From NCBI RefSeq assembly GCF_022496765.1, contig NZ_VANV01000008.1, positions 1-64,000 of the forward strand: a stretch of 64,000 nucleotides of DNA, given 5' to 3'. Positions 1 to 8,636 of this stretch are shown here, piece after piece. Within the stretch, counting starts at the first letter, position 1. Every line of letters begins with the position of its first letter. This stretch comes from Acidaminobacter sp. JC074 (GTDB taxonomy: Bacteria; Bacillota; Clostridia; Peptostreptococcales; Acidaminobacteraceae). Below the pieces are notes generated by a model, which saw only the letters and a program-made list of their open reading frames with translations, had not been told where the DNA came from and did not search any database. The position numbers and the translations under genes are program-made.

Positions 1-1
1 C

Positions 2-124
2 CCCGAGTCAGAGGTTTCAATTCAAGTTAAAGATACTAATCATGATACCAATACGACTAGTTACGATATTAGCTATAAGCTTAATGATAATGATGAACTA
101 GTTCTAATTGTATCGATAGATTAA
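2..124 (+). CDS. C-terminal fragment of an unknown protein
   Basis: An open frame runs from the left edge to a TAA at 122-124 and gives the last 40 residues of a protein whose start lies outside the window. The visible part is polar, rich in Asp, Asn and Ser, and ends in a short hydrophobic stretch (ELVLIVSID). No domain is recognised and no function is claimed. The terminator just downstream supports a real gene end here. Confidence 0.5.
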   Translation, partial: PESEVSIQVKDTNHDTNTTSYDISYKLNDNDELVLIVSID

Positions 125-208
125 ACATTTAAATGATATTCCATGGGTTCTCCCTAATTATACATTTCCATATTTTAACTGTTTGATTTTAAATAAACAA
201 ATGAAAAA

Positions 209-235
209 ATCAGTGGTCAATAAATGATCACTGAT
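209..235. terminator. Bidirectional hairpin terminator
   Basis: Two 11-base arms (209-219 and 225-235) pair fully with one G-U around a 5-base loop. A run of six A lies on the left side, which is a T run for the minus strand. The site lies between the end of the fragment at 124 and the end of the minus-strand ATPase gene at 296, so it probably ends both transcripts, most clearly the minus one. Confidence 0.6.
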
Positions 236-295
236 CTAAATTAAATAAATTTACACACTTTACTTGACAAACCCATAATTGTTATTTGAAGAAAA

Positions 296-1504
296 CTAGG
301 TGAGTGCTAGTCTTTCACTAGATAGTCTGTTGTAGGATAACTCGATGTGTTTTTTAACATTTGATATATCTTCGTATCTTTCAAAGTTTGGATATTCAAG
401 TTCGATTTTTTCTATAAGCTTTACGACATTGTAAATGGCTTGTTCATAGATTTTGTCGATGTCGAAATCGAAGAACTCACTTTGATTGTTGATGTTTCTT
501 TCAAGTTCTTCATCTATGGAATCCATGAGTTTTTCATATTGCTTGGCATGGATTCTAGGTAAGTCCATTTTTTCTATTATCAAATCTTTCACATGGATAA
601 TGTCTTCTTCCTTTTGCCAAAGGGTATACTGTAAAGCTTTTAAATCGTCTGTTATGCAATATTGTCTTTGGTTTAAGAGGGCATGGGCTTTGACCATATT
701 TCTAGAGAGCTTCAACCTTCTTGGAGAAATAAAGATATGATACTTGTTTTCAAGTGTTTCTGCAATATCAATCATAAGTTTGGCTATATTTTGACTTAAA
801 GTGATTTCACTCAAATGGTCTTGTATATAAGTGATATCTTCTAAAGAAATCTGAACATCAGGACCCTGATGATCTTCTTGTAAAATCATTTTAAGTTTGT
901 TGTCTGGATCTTTAAGAGGTTCAACCAAGACTCTAGATAGAAAACGATCATGTAAGGCCTGAAGTTTTATATCAGTTTCTTCAACGTCTAGATCATCGAT
1001 TTGTTTTGGAAAGAAGTTTGTATCTGCCATGAAGAATCTGAGTTTGGTTTTTACAGTATCCGTTCCGTTTTTAAATTCACCTTCGTTTAAGATGGTTAAA
1101 AGTCCTGAATTGGCAACTTGGTCATTGACTCTGTAAAACTCAGAACAAAATGCAATGATGGCATCTGGTAGAAAGCCTTTGTAATGACGTTTTATGATGC
1201 CATGTTTCTTAAAGTAGTCAATGTCTGGTGCACCGAATACATTATTAGGTGAGATATCAGAGCCCATTTGCACATGGAAATATGGGGTGCCTTGACTACC
1301 TGTAAAATCAATAGCATCGACAACGGTTCTGAGGATTTCTGATTTGGCAATCCCTGGTTGACCAAGAGCAATCATATTGGTTCTTGATATCATGGATAGG
1401 AGGATACAGAGTGAAAAATCTTCAACTTCATAATAGTGTTTGTTAATAAAATCGTATAGTGCTGTCATCTTTTGGCTGATGGTGTTTAACTTATCTTGGT
1501 TCAT
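296..1504 (-). CDS. MoxR/RavA-like AAA+ ATPase
   Basis: This 402-residue protein is an AAA+ ATPase of the MoxR type, a group that usually works as a chaperone or activator with VWA-domain partners. A Walker A-like loop (GQPGIAKSE) lies near residue 53. The NSGLLTILNEGEF segment near residue 133 matches the sensor/effector region typical of RavA-like members, and a helical C-terminal domain follows. The start at 1504 has a strong GGGAGG site. The gene is second in a two-gene minus-strand operon, 10 bases after the VWA gene, which fits a RavA/ViaA-like pair. The target complex is unknown. It may help insert cofactors or assemble a metalloenzyme, but that is only inferred from the neighbouring molybdenum genes, which lie on the other strand. 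Confidence 0.85.
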   Translation of the reverse strand: MNQDKLNTISQKMTALYDFINKHYYEVEDFSLCILLSMISRTNMIALGQPGIAKSEILRTVVDAIDFTGSQGTPYFHVQMGSDISPNNVFGAPDIDYFKKHGIIKRHYKGFLPDAIIAFCSEFYRVNDQVANSGLLTILNEGEFKNGTDTVKTKLRFFMADTNFFPKQIDDLDVEETDIKLQALHDRFLSRVLVEPLKDPDNKLKMILQEDHQGPDVQISLEDITYIQDHLSEITLSQNIAKLMIDIAETLENKYHIFISPRRLKLSRNMVKAHALLNQRQYCITDDLKALQYTLWQKEEDIIHVKDLIIEKMDLPRIHAKQYEKLMDSIDEELERNINNQSEFFDFDIDKIYEQAIYNVVKLIEKIELEYPNFERYEDISNVKKHIELSYNRLSSERLALT

Positions 1505-1514
1505 AAAACCTCCC

Positions 1515-3392
1515 TTATATTAAAGAGTATAACATTCTTTTAGTCGTCTTGTTCCAATTGTTAAAATCCCTATCATGAATTTCTAGGATCTCATCAGAAA
1601 TATGAGCGATATCACCATAATCATGGTAGGTATGTGAATGCATGATCATGGTGTATAATTTAAAGTCTCTTGATTTTTTAGTTCTTAAAAACTTGTCCTT
1701 AAAGGACTGTCTGATCTCACACTGACCATCTGTAATAAAGAGGATGTCTGATTTCTTGTGTTTGTCCATATTGATGTAATCAATGGCCTTAGAAAGTGGC
1801 TTTTCAAAGTCTGTGCCACCGCATATAAAGGTATCCATAATGTCTAGTACGTCATCAGCTGTAATATGTTTTGGGTTGATCTCTTTGATATAAAGTGGTT
1901 CTGAAGCGGATGCAAACTGAATGATGACCATATGTCTCTTTTGTATTTTAGCGATCTCCATGATCGCGATGATATGGCTTTTGGTCTCTTCGATTTTAAT
2001 GCCTTCCATTGAACCTGAGCCATCGTAGCATAAGATGATAGGACCCTTTCTTTTATCAAACTTGTTGATGAGTTCTATGGTCAAGAGGTCGTCTTTTAAG
2101 TAGCGGTCATAAAAATCATTTTCAAACGCTTCGATTTCTAGTGCTAGAGAAATGTATTCATCATCTATCAAAAGATCAATCTTATTTGAAGCAGTCACCT
2201 TATCAATGGGGATGGCATGTTTCTTTCTTTTCCTATACTGCATCTGTCTTGCAAAACTTTTATTTTTTCCAACCTTGTTTATAAATGAGACAAAGTCAGG
2301 TTTTTTATAACGTTTGTAAAGTTTGATCACTTGATCAAATGATAGGGTATTCATGGACTTCTTATGAATACCCAGTGTCTTAGTGGTCTCCTCAAACTGA
2401 TCGACTTGGTTCATGGCCTTGTGTATGATGCGGTCTAGCTTTAGTTCTTTGAACAAATCACTTTTCATTTTCTGGTAGTCTTGTTCACTGATCCTGCCGG
2501 TTTTATAAGTATCTACAGGTGTATGTCCATATATCTGACCACTTTTATGGTCTAGTTGATAAGCTTCTGTATGGATAAGCTCATCGTCCTTACTGACTTG
2601 GTTATCAGAGTAGGACATATGGCTTTCTTTTTTATCATTTTCTATTTCAGACTGATACTGACCTTTTTTAAAGTTGTTAGCTTTTGTTAAAAGCTGTTTG
2701 TTCATATATGAAGAGAATCTTTTTTCCATCTCTTCTTTGATCTGACCATGTTCGATGGATTCTGCATTTGAATCCTGATAATCGTCTTGTTCTGTAGGAT
2801 CGTCTAGTTTATCTAAAAGATCATCAAAAGATTTCGGAGACTGGTTTAAAGCCTTTGAAACAGATTTTGAAAAATCAGAGTCGTCACCATAATCAAGCAG
2901 TCTATTTATTTCCTTGACCAGGTCGGCTCTATTTGCTTCTTTGACATTTTCCTTATTAAGCAGTTTATCTAAAAGATCTTTTTCTTTTTCAGTTAAGACT
3001 GCATCTAAGTTATTTTCTTCATGTTCTTGAATGAGTTTTGTAATATCATCAATGATGGATTTACCTCTTATGGATTCAAAAAGGTTATCTAAAATAAGTT
3101 TCAGACAAAGATATGTATTTGTTATAGAACCAGCTGTTCTGAGTCTTATCCGGTCTACTTGTCTTAACTTTATAAGTTCTAAGATAAGTTCCAAATGAAA
3201 GTTCGAATGTTTTGGTTTATCTATAAGGAGGACATGCTTAAAAAGCATAAAGTTCAAGTCTTTAAGCAGCTCTGAGAAGTCATCAAAATGATGGTAGCCT
3301 TCCTCTAAATATCTTTGTAAATAGACAGACTCATCAATGACTTCATTTATCCTTAGTTGGTCTAGTAAGTTGTGTTTGATATAGGTTGTCAT
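1515..3392 (-). CDS. VWA domain protein, partner of the MoxR ATPase
   Basis: This protein of about 625 residues has a long charged N-terminal half and a C-terminal von Willebrand factor A domain. The metal-binding MIDAS motif is visible as CYDGSGSM (DxSxS type). A later FICGGTDFEKPL supplies the conserved Thr, and LFITDGQCEI the third motif. Such proteins bind client proteins through Mg2+-dependent contacts and pair with MoxR ATPases. The ATG at 3392 is chosen over the upstream ATG at 3404 because a GGAGG site sits 5 bases before it, while nothing precedes 3404. It is first in the operon with the ATPase. No membrane segment is evident, so a cytoplasmic location is likely. Confidence 0.8.
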   Translation of the reverse strand: MTTYIKHNLLDQLRINEVIDESVYLQRYLEEGYHHFDDFSELLKDLNFMLFKHVLLIDKPKHSNFHLELILELIKLRQVDRIRLRTAGSITNTYLCLKLILDNLFESIRGKSIIDDITKLIQEHEENNLDAVLTEKEKDLLDKLLNKENVKEANRADLVKEINRLLDYGDDSDFSKSVSKALNQSPKSFDDLLDKLDDPTEQDDYQDSNAESIEHGQIKEEMEKRFSSYMNKQLLTKANNFKKGQYQSEIENDKKESHMSYSDNQVSKDDELIHTEAYQLDHKSGQIYGHTPVDTYKTGRISEQDYQKMKSDLFKELKLDRIIHKAMNQVDQFEETTKTLGIHKKSMNTLSFDQVIKLYKRYKKPDFVSFINKVGKNKSFARQMQYRKRKKHAIPIDKVTASNKIDLLIDDEYISLALEIEAFENDFYDRYLKDDLLTIELINKFDKRKGPIILCYDGSGSMEGIKIEETKSHIIAIMEIAKIQKRHMVIIQFASASEPLYIKEINPKHITADDVLDIMDTFICGGTDFEKPLSKAIDYINMDKHKKSDILFITDGQCEIRQSFKDKFLRTKKSRDFKLYTMIMHSHTYHDYGDIAHISDEILEIHDRDFNNWNKTTKRMLYSLI

Positions 3393-3404
3393 TTCATCCT
3401 CCAT

Positions 3405-3615
3405 CTACTTTATACCCAAAAAAAATGATCTATAGTATTATTTTTGCTCATAATGTTTATAGAGGCATTGTTTGTGGGTAACAAATGAATGGCAGAATTA
3501 AAGGAAATATTTATTTTCTAATAACAAACAGACAATTTATATTTCATATTATAATTAAATTGTATAAAAATAACGGAAAATTCTGAATATTGTATATGGA
3601 TAAAGGAGTGAGTCG
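3405..3615. promoter_or_regulatory. Divergent control region between VWA and hydroxylase operons
   Basis: This 211-base AT-rich region separates the minus-strand VWA operon from the plus-strand molybdenum hydroxylase genes. A TATAAT at 3550-3555 follows a poor -35 (CAGACA, 3529-3534) with only a 15-base spacer, as might suit an activated promoter. A 9-mer CTGAATATT at 3583-3591 recurs in reverse orientation at 8605-8613, next to the -10 of the PucR-type gene, so it may be part of an operator. No riboswitch fold was recognised. Confidence 0.35.
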
Positions 3616-4443
3616 ATGAACGTTTTTGAATATCATGCCCCAAAGAGTTTAAAAGAAGCAGTAGATTACCTATTAGAAAAAGGCGAGAATACCATGATTC
3701 TCAATGGTGGTACTGATTTAATTGTTCGAATGCGTGATTGTCATATCAAGCCAGACTATGTGATGGACATTAAAAAGATCGATGGCCTTACAGACATTAA
3801 GTTTGAAAATGGCAAGGTTTTTATAGGGGCTTGCGTGACTTTAAACGACTTAGGCTTGCATCCTAGAATTCAAAAGTCTTATCCATACCTTGCTCAGGCT
3901 GCTTTATCAATTGGTTCTAGACAGGTAAGAAATAGAGCCACATGTATCGGAAACATATGTAATGCTTCACCTTTAGCAGATACAGCAACACCACTTTTAT
4001 CGTTAGATGCCAAGGTTCATATTTATTCTAAATCAGGTGAAAGAGATGTCGCTCTATCAGATTTCTTTGTATTTGTTAGAAAGACTATTTTAAAACATGG
4101 TGAAATTGTAACAGGCATTACCTTTGATGATGTAAAGTCTTTAGGTATATTTACAAAGGTATCTAGAAGAAAAGAAGTAGACCTGTCAACAGTTTGTGCA
4201 ACTGTAATTAAAACAGATGATACCTATGCCATTTCATGTGGTGCTGTGGCGCCTACACCCATTCGATTACATGAAACAGAAGCACTTTTGAATAGTAAAG
4301 AACTAACGGAGGAACTGATTAAAGAAGCGAGTGAACATGCTTATCATGAAGTCACACCAATTAGTGATATTAGGGCAACAGAGGACTACAGAAGAGAAAT
4401 GGTAAAAGTACTCTTGAAACATTCTTTGAATGAGTGGTTATAG
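3616..4443 (+). CDS. Molybdenum hydroxylase FAD-binding subunit
   Basis: This 275-residue protein is the medium (FAD) subunit of a xanthine dehydrogenase/CO dehydrogenase-type molybdenum hydroxylase. The flavin-binding loop NGGTDLIVRMRD lies near residue 31, and RQVRNRATCIGNICNASP (near residues 106-123) is the second conserved flavin motif. A C-terminal CO_deh_flav_C-like domain follows. It would pass electrons from the Fe-S subunit to FAD and on to an acceptor such as NAD or ferredoxin. The start has a GGAG site (aaaggagtgag). It is the first gene of the operon, with the Fe-S and molybdopterin subunits directly behind it, the order seen in many anaerobes. The substrate cannot be read from this subunit. 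Confidence 0.92.
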   Translation: MNVFEYHAPKSLKEAVDYLLEKGENTMILNGGTDLIVRMRDCHIKPDYVMDIKKIDGLTDIKFENGKVFIGACVTLNDLGLHPRIQKSYPYLAQAALSIGSRQVRNRATCIGNICNASPLADTATPLLSLDAKVHIYSKSGERDVALSDFFVFVRKTILKHGEIVTGITFDDVKSLGIFTKVSRRKEVDLSTVCATVIKTDDTYAISCGAVAPTPIRLHETEALLNSKELTEELIKEASEHAYHEVTPISDIRATEDYRREMVKVLLKHSLNEWL

Positions 4444-4454
4444 GAGGAGAGATT

Positions 4455-4922
4455 ATGAAGACATTAATAACATTTACCCTGAATGGTGAAGAAATAGAAT
4501 ATGCAGTTGACAACCATAAGACTCTTTTAAAGATGATCAGAGAGGATTTTGATTTAACAGGGGCCAAAGAAGGCTGCGGTGCAGGTGAGTGTGGTGCATG
4601 TACCATCATCATTGATGGTCAAGCTGTCAATGCTTGTTTGATCTTAGCAGTGGAAGTTGATGGCTGTGAAGTGACAACCATCGAAGGACTGGCAAAAGAC
4701 GGTGAACTTCACCCACTTCAAGTATCCTTTATAGAAAATGCAGCCTTACAGTGTGGTTATTGTACACCAGGCATGATTATGACTGCAAAAGTATTGTTGG
4801 ATGAAAATCCTCATCCTACTGAAGAAGAAATCAAAGAAGGCATCAGCGGCAACTTGTGTAGATGTACAGGCTATAAAAAAATAATTGAAGCCATACAGTT
4901 TGTTGCTGATCAGAATGAGTAG
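4455..4922 (+). CDS. Molybdenum hydroxylase [2Fe-2S] subunit
   Basis: This 155-residue small subunit carries two [2Fe-2S] clusters. The N-terminal ferredoxin-like cluster has the motif CGAGECGACT (near residues 42-51), with a further Cys in NACL. The C-terminal helical cluster uses CGYCTPGM and CRCTGY. It moves electrons from the molybdenum site to FAD. The ATG at 4455 is used because AGGAGG precedes it. An upstream in-frame GTG at 4434 lies inside the end of the FAD gene and would add only MVIGGEI. Length and motifs are ordinary for the family. Confidence 0.93.
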   Translation: MKTLITFTLNGEEIEYAVDNHKTLLKMIREDFDLTGAKEGCGAGECGACTIIIDGQAVNACLILAVEVDGCEVTTIEGLAKDGELHPLQVSFIENAALQCGYCTPGMIMTAKVLLDENPHPTEEEIKEGISGNLCRCTGYKKIIEAIQFVADQNE

Positions 4923-4931
4923 GAGGTGGCT

Positions 4932-7238
4932 ATGAAATTTGTAGGAAAAAGTGTGAAACGTGTAGATGGCATCAAGAAGGTAACAGGTGCTCTAAAATAT
5001 GTAGATGATATCAAACTGTCAAGAATGCTTTATGCTGCAGTTGCAAGGAGCCCTCATGCTCATGCTAAAATTCTAAACATCAATGTAGATAAGGCCCTGG
5101 CCTTAAAAGGTGTAAGAGATGTTATAACAGGTGATGCCTATAAAAAAAGAGGCGGCTTGTATCTTGAAGATAAAAACTTCTTAGCTGTTGGTAAGGCAAG
5201 GTATTTAGGCGAAGCAGTAGCTGCTGTACTGGCTGACTCTGAGGAACTGGCTAAACATGCGGCTGAACTGGTTGAAGTGGAATATGAAGTACTACCGGCT
5301 GTTACCAACGCCATAGAAGCCATGAAACCTGGGGCACCACTTGTTCATCCAGACCTTGGTGATTATTACTGGGTACCTGTCTTTATGCCTAAACCAGGCA
5401 GTAACATTTCAAATCACTATACCTTAAGAAAAGGCAATGCACCTGAGGCCTTTAAAGAGGCTGACTTTGTCGTGGAAAACAAGTTTTTTGTTCCTCATGT
5501 ACAGCATGCGCCAATAGAAACACATACAGCTATCGCACAGATGGACTTAGATGGCGTTTGTACAGTATGGGCATCGTGTCAGTCGCCATATGCAGTTAGA
5601 CAGGCTTTGTCGGAAGCTTTTGACATACCCCTTAACAAGCTGAGGGTTTTATCGCCAGCAGTTGGTGGTGGCTTTGGATCTAAGGCGGGTACAACTTTAG
5701 AAGGCATCATTATACCTCTTGCCATGAAACATCCAGGTAGACCTATAAAGCTGACTTACTCCCGTGAAGATGAGTTCCAAAATGCCTATGTAAGACAAGG
5801 TCTCCATGCAAGTATTAAAACAGGCGTTAACAAAGAAGGGAAGATCATTGCCGTCCAGAATGAGTTTGTATGGGATGGGGGTGCTTATAACGAGTATGGC
5901 GTAAATATAGCAAAAGCAGCTGGTTATGCTTCTGCAGGACCATACGATATAGATAATGTTTGGACAGATTCATATTGTGTTTATACCAATCATCCAGTAG
6001 GTGGCCCTTATAGAGGCTTTGGTATGTGCGAAATGCATTTTGGTATAGAGCAAAATATGGACATGATCGCTAAAAAACTAGGCATTTCTCCTGTAGATAT
6101 CAGAAGAATCAACGGTATGAAACCAGGTGGTACAACTGCTACTGGAGAAGTAGTAGATGTGTCGGGTTTACAGGAATGTTTAGAGCAGGTTGTTAAAGAC
6201 ATTGATTTTGGTAAAAAATCTGTAAGTGATAAGCCACATAAGGTCATCGGTAAAGGGATAGCTTGTGGATGGAAAGCGCCATCTATGCCTAATAACGCTG
6301 CATCATCAGCTGTTATAAAGCTTAATGAAGATGGATCGGCTCATTTACTTGTATCCGCACAAGATATTGGTCAGGGGTCTGATACAGTTATGACCCAGAT
6401 TGCTGCAGAAGTCTTGTCTATATCACCGGAAAAGATCACCATTAAAACAGGCGATACAGACCATACACCATATGAGTGGCAGACGGTTGCTTCTAGAATT
6501 ACTTATTCAGCAGGACGTGCAGTTTATGAAGCGGCTATGGATGCTATGAATCAACTTCTAGAACTTTCTCAAATCAAGCTAGGTATTTATAAGAGGGACC
6601 TAGAGTTGAGAGACGGTTACATTGTTTCAAAAATATATCCTGATAAAAAAGTCTCGATAGCTGAACTGGCTCTTGGTCTTACCATGGAAGATGGTTCTGG
6701 TATTCACGGACCAATCATTGGTAGAGGCTCTTTTATACCACCGAATATTAGAAATGCTGACAAGAAAACAGGTCTTGGAGATCATCCAGTTGTATTCTGG
6801 ACATACGGTGTTCAAGGTGTAGAAGTAGAAGTAGATACGGATTCTGGCCAAGTTAGGGTCTTAAGGGTTGCCTCATGTTTTGATGTGGGTAAGGTTATGA
6901 ATCCTCAACTTCTTGAAGGTCAAATAGAAGGGGCTATCGTTCAGGGCATGGGTACTGCCTTATTTGAGGAACTTATTTTAATAGATGGTAAAGTTATGAA
7001 TCCTTCTTTTGTAGATTATAAGATTCCGACAGCAGAGGATATGCCTGAAATGATCATTAAGTTTGTAGAAAATCCTGAGGAAACAGGTCCATTTGGTGCC
7101 AGAGGTGTTGCAGAACCTGCTATGGTACCATCAGCTCCAGCAATTGCGAATGCCATTTATGATGCGATTGGTGTTCGTTTAAATACAATGCCTTTAACAG
7201 CTGAAAAAGTTTTAAATGCCATAAAGTTGAAGGAATAG
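4932..7238 (+). CDS. Molybdenum hydroxylase catalytic (molybdopterin) subunit
   Basis: This subunit of about 768 residues holds the Mo-pterin active site. Visible family motifs are GGGFGSKAG (pterin binding), GGPYRGFGM, AQDIGQGSDTVMTQIAAE and, near the C-terminus, GPFGARGVAEPA, which contains the catalytic Glu. It hydroxylates a carbon next to a ring nitrogen using water-derived oxygen. The annotated family is xanthine dehydrogenase-like, but substrate specificity is not readable. The UraA-like permease and carbamoyltransferase genes nearby allow either a purine or a pyrimidine. The ATG at 4932 is preferred to the GTG at 4926, since AGGAGG lies 5 bases before it. XdhC and YqeB homologues downstream suggest sulfuration or selenation of the molybdenum site. 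Confidence 0.9.
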   Translation: MKFVGKSVKRVDGIKKVTGALKYVDDIKLSRMLYAAVARSPHAHAKILNINVDKALALKGVRDVITGDAYKKRGGLYLEDKNFLAVGKARYLGEAVAAVLADSEELAKHAAELVEVEYEVLPAVTNAIEAMKPGAPLVHPDLGDYYWVPVFMPKPGSNISNHYTLRKGNAPEAFKEADFVVENKFFVPHVQHAPIETHTAIAQMDLDGVCTVWASCQSPYAVRQALSEAFDIPLNKLRVLSPAVGGGFGSKAGTTLEGIIIPLAMKHPGRPIKLTYSREDEFQNAYVRQGLHASIKTGVNKEGKIIAVQNEFVWDGGAYNEYGVNIAKAAGYASAGPYDIDNVWTDSYCVYTNHPVGGPYRGFGMCEMHFGIEQNMDMIAKKLGISPVDIRRINGMKPGGTTATGEVVDVSGLQECLEQVVKDIDFGKKSVSDKPHKVIGKGIACGWKAPSMPNNAASSAVIKLNEDGSAHLLVSAQDIGQGSDTVMTQIAAEVLSISPEKITIKTGDTDHTPYEWQTVASRITYSAGRAVYEAAMDAMNQLLELSQIKLGIYKRDLELRDGYIVSKIYPDKKVSIAELALGLTMEDGSGIHGPIIGRGSFIPPNIRNADKKTGLGDHPVVFWTYGVQGVEVEVDTDSGQVRVLRVASCFDVGKVMNPQLLEGQIEGAIVQGMGTALFEELILIDGKVMNPSFVDYKIPTAEDMPEMIIKFVENPEETGPFGARGVAEPAMVPSAPAIANAIYDAIGVRLNTMPLTAEKVLNAIKLKE

Positions 7239-7266
7239 GTGTGCATCGTTAGGTAAGGAGGGGTTT

Positions 7267-8481
7267 ATGGAAAAGAACACAAATGCTGTAGTTAACGCCA
7301 GAGAACTTGGTTTGGCCAAAATGTCTACACTTGGTTTACAGCATGCATTTACAATGTTTGGTGCAACAGTTCTTGTACCGATCATTACAGGCTTAGATGT
7401 TTCTGTATCGCTTTTATTAGCTGGTATAGGTACATTGATTTTCCACTTGATTACTAAAGGAAAAGTGCCTGCATTTCTAGGGTCGTCATTTGCATTTATT
7501 GCCCCAATACTCGCTGTTGCTGAAAGTCATGGTTTGGCTTATGCAAGAGGTGGTATTGTAGTGGCAGGTCTTATTTATCTGATTTTAGCTGGCCTGATGC
7601 AAATATTTGGTACTGAAAAAGTTATTAAGTTTTTCCCACCAGTTGTAACAGGACCTATCATCATCGTTATTGGTCTAAAGCTTGCACCAGTTGCTGTCGG
7701 CATGGCTTCTGAAAACTGGGCGCTTGCACTTATTGCATTTGCAGTTGTTACAGCGATCAGTGTTTTTGCTAAAGGTTTTTTAAAGGTTATTCCAGTTATA
7801 GTTGGCTTGATTGTTACATATATTGTGGCTGTCATCTTTGGACAAGTAGACTTCACTGCTGTTAAAGATGCCGCATGGATCGGTCTTCCAGCGATAGAAC
7901 TTGCAAAGTTTGACTTAGGTGCTATCTTAACTGTTGCCCCTATCGCACTTGCTACAATGGTAGAGCATGTGGGTGACGTTATTGCCATTGGTGCGACAGT
8001 TGATAAAAATTTTATGGAAGATCCAGGCTTGACTAGAACCTTGACAGGTGATGGTGTTGCGACTGCAATTTCAGCTATGTTTGGTGGACCTGCAAATACA
8101 ACTTACTCAGAAAATACAGGTGTTTTAGCACTTACAAGAGTATGGGATCCAGTTGTTATGAGAATTGCTGCAGTATTTGCAATCTTACTTGGCTTTATTC
8201 CTAAACTAGGTGCGATTATTTCATCTATTCCTGGTCCTATTATCGGTGGTATTTCAATCATCTTATTTGGTATGATTGCATCTATTGGTGCTAGAACTTT
8301 GGTTGAAAACAAGGTGGACTTTAACAAGTCTAGAAACTTAATCATCACAGCAACAATTGTTGTACTAGGTCTAGGCGGGGCAGTATTTCCAATCGAGATT
8401 GGTGAATTCTTTGTTCAAATAGAAGGTATGGCTTTAGCGGCTATCGCTGGTATTATTTTGAATGTGGTATTACCTGAATAA
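7267..8481 (+). CDS. NCS2-family nucleobase permease, UraA-like
   Basis: This 404-residue polytopic membrane protein belongs to the nucleobase:cation symporter-2 family. The segments LQHAFTMFGATVLVP, VPAFLGSSFAFIAP, VEHVGD and NTTYSENTGV match the substrate- and proton-coupling regions of uracil permeases (UraA: AEHVGH and NTTYGENIGV, from memory) more closely than xanthine/urate members. It would import the base that the hydroxylase oxidises. It follows the catalytic subunit by 28 bases with its own AAGGAGG site, so it is in the same operon, and a strong terminator follows. If the uracil-like assignment is right, the substrate of the operon may be a pyrimidine, not xanthine. Confidence 0.88.
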   Translation: MEKNTNAVVNARELGLAKMSTLGLQHAFTMFGATVLVPIITGLDVSVSLLLAGIGTLIFHLITKGKVPAFLGSSFAFIAPILAVAESHGLAYARGGIVVAGLIYLILAGLMQIFGTEKVIKFFPPVVTGPIIIVIGLKLAPVAVGMASENWALALIAFAVVTAISVFAKGFLKVIPVIVGLIVTYIVAVIFGQVDFTAVKDAAWIGLPAIELAKFDLGAILTVAPIALATMVEHVGDVIAIGATVDKNFMEDPGLTRTLTGDGVATAISAMFGGPANTTYSENTGVLALTRVWDPVVMRIAAVFAILLGFIPKLGAIISSIPGPIIGGISIILFGMIASIGARTLVENKVDFNKSRNLIITATIVVLGLGGAVFPIEIGEFFVQIEGMALAAIAGIILNVVLPE

Positions 8482-8487
8482 AACAAG

Positions 8488-8517
8488 ATCACAGAATCTA
8501 TTGATAGATTCTGTGAT
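8488..8517 (+). terminator. Rho-independent terminator after the permease
   Basis: Perfect 13-base arms (8488-8500 and 8505-8517) enclose a TTGA loop and are followed by gctttt. The site separates the hydroxylase-permease operon from the PucR-type regulator. Confidence 0.8.
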
Positions 8518-8636
8518 GCTTTTGTAATTATATAACAACAAAACATAAAATATGATTAATTTCTTTGTAATTGGATACTAATAAACTGAAAAGTAAATTG
8601 TCGAAATATTCAGTATAATTAACTTAGGGGTGAATC

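Noticed and set aside
296..3392. MoxR/VWA pair as a maturation system for the molybdenum hydroxylase
   Set aside because: Some MoxR/VWA pairs act on metalloenzymes, but this one is on the other strand and not in the same operon. Adjacency alone is too little evidence.
3405..3615. Purine or Moco riboswitch before the hydroxylase operon
   Set aside because: I could not find the conserved stems or core bases of either class; the region is plain AT-rich DNA.
7575..7988. Minus-strand 137-residue frame inside the permease gene
   Set aside because: It is a shadow of the plus-strand membrane protein, with no ribosome site or family match.
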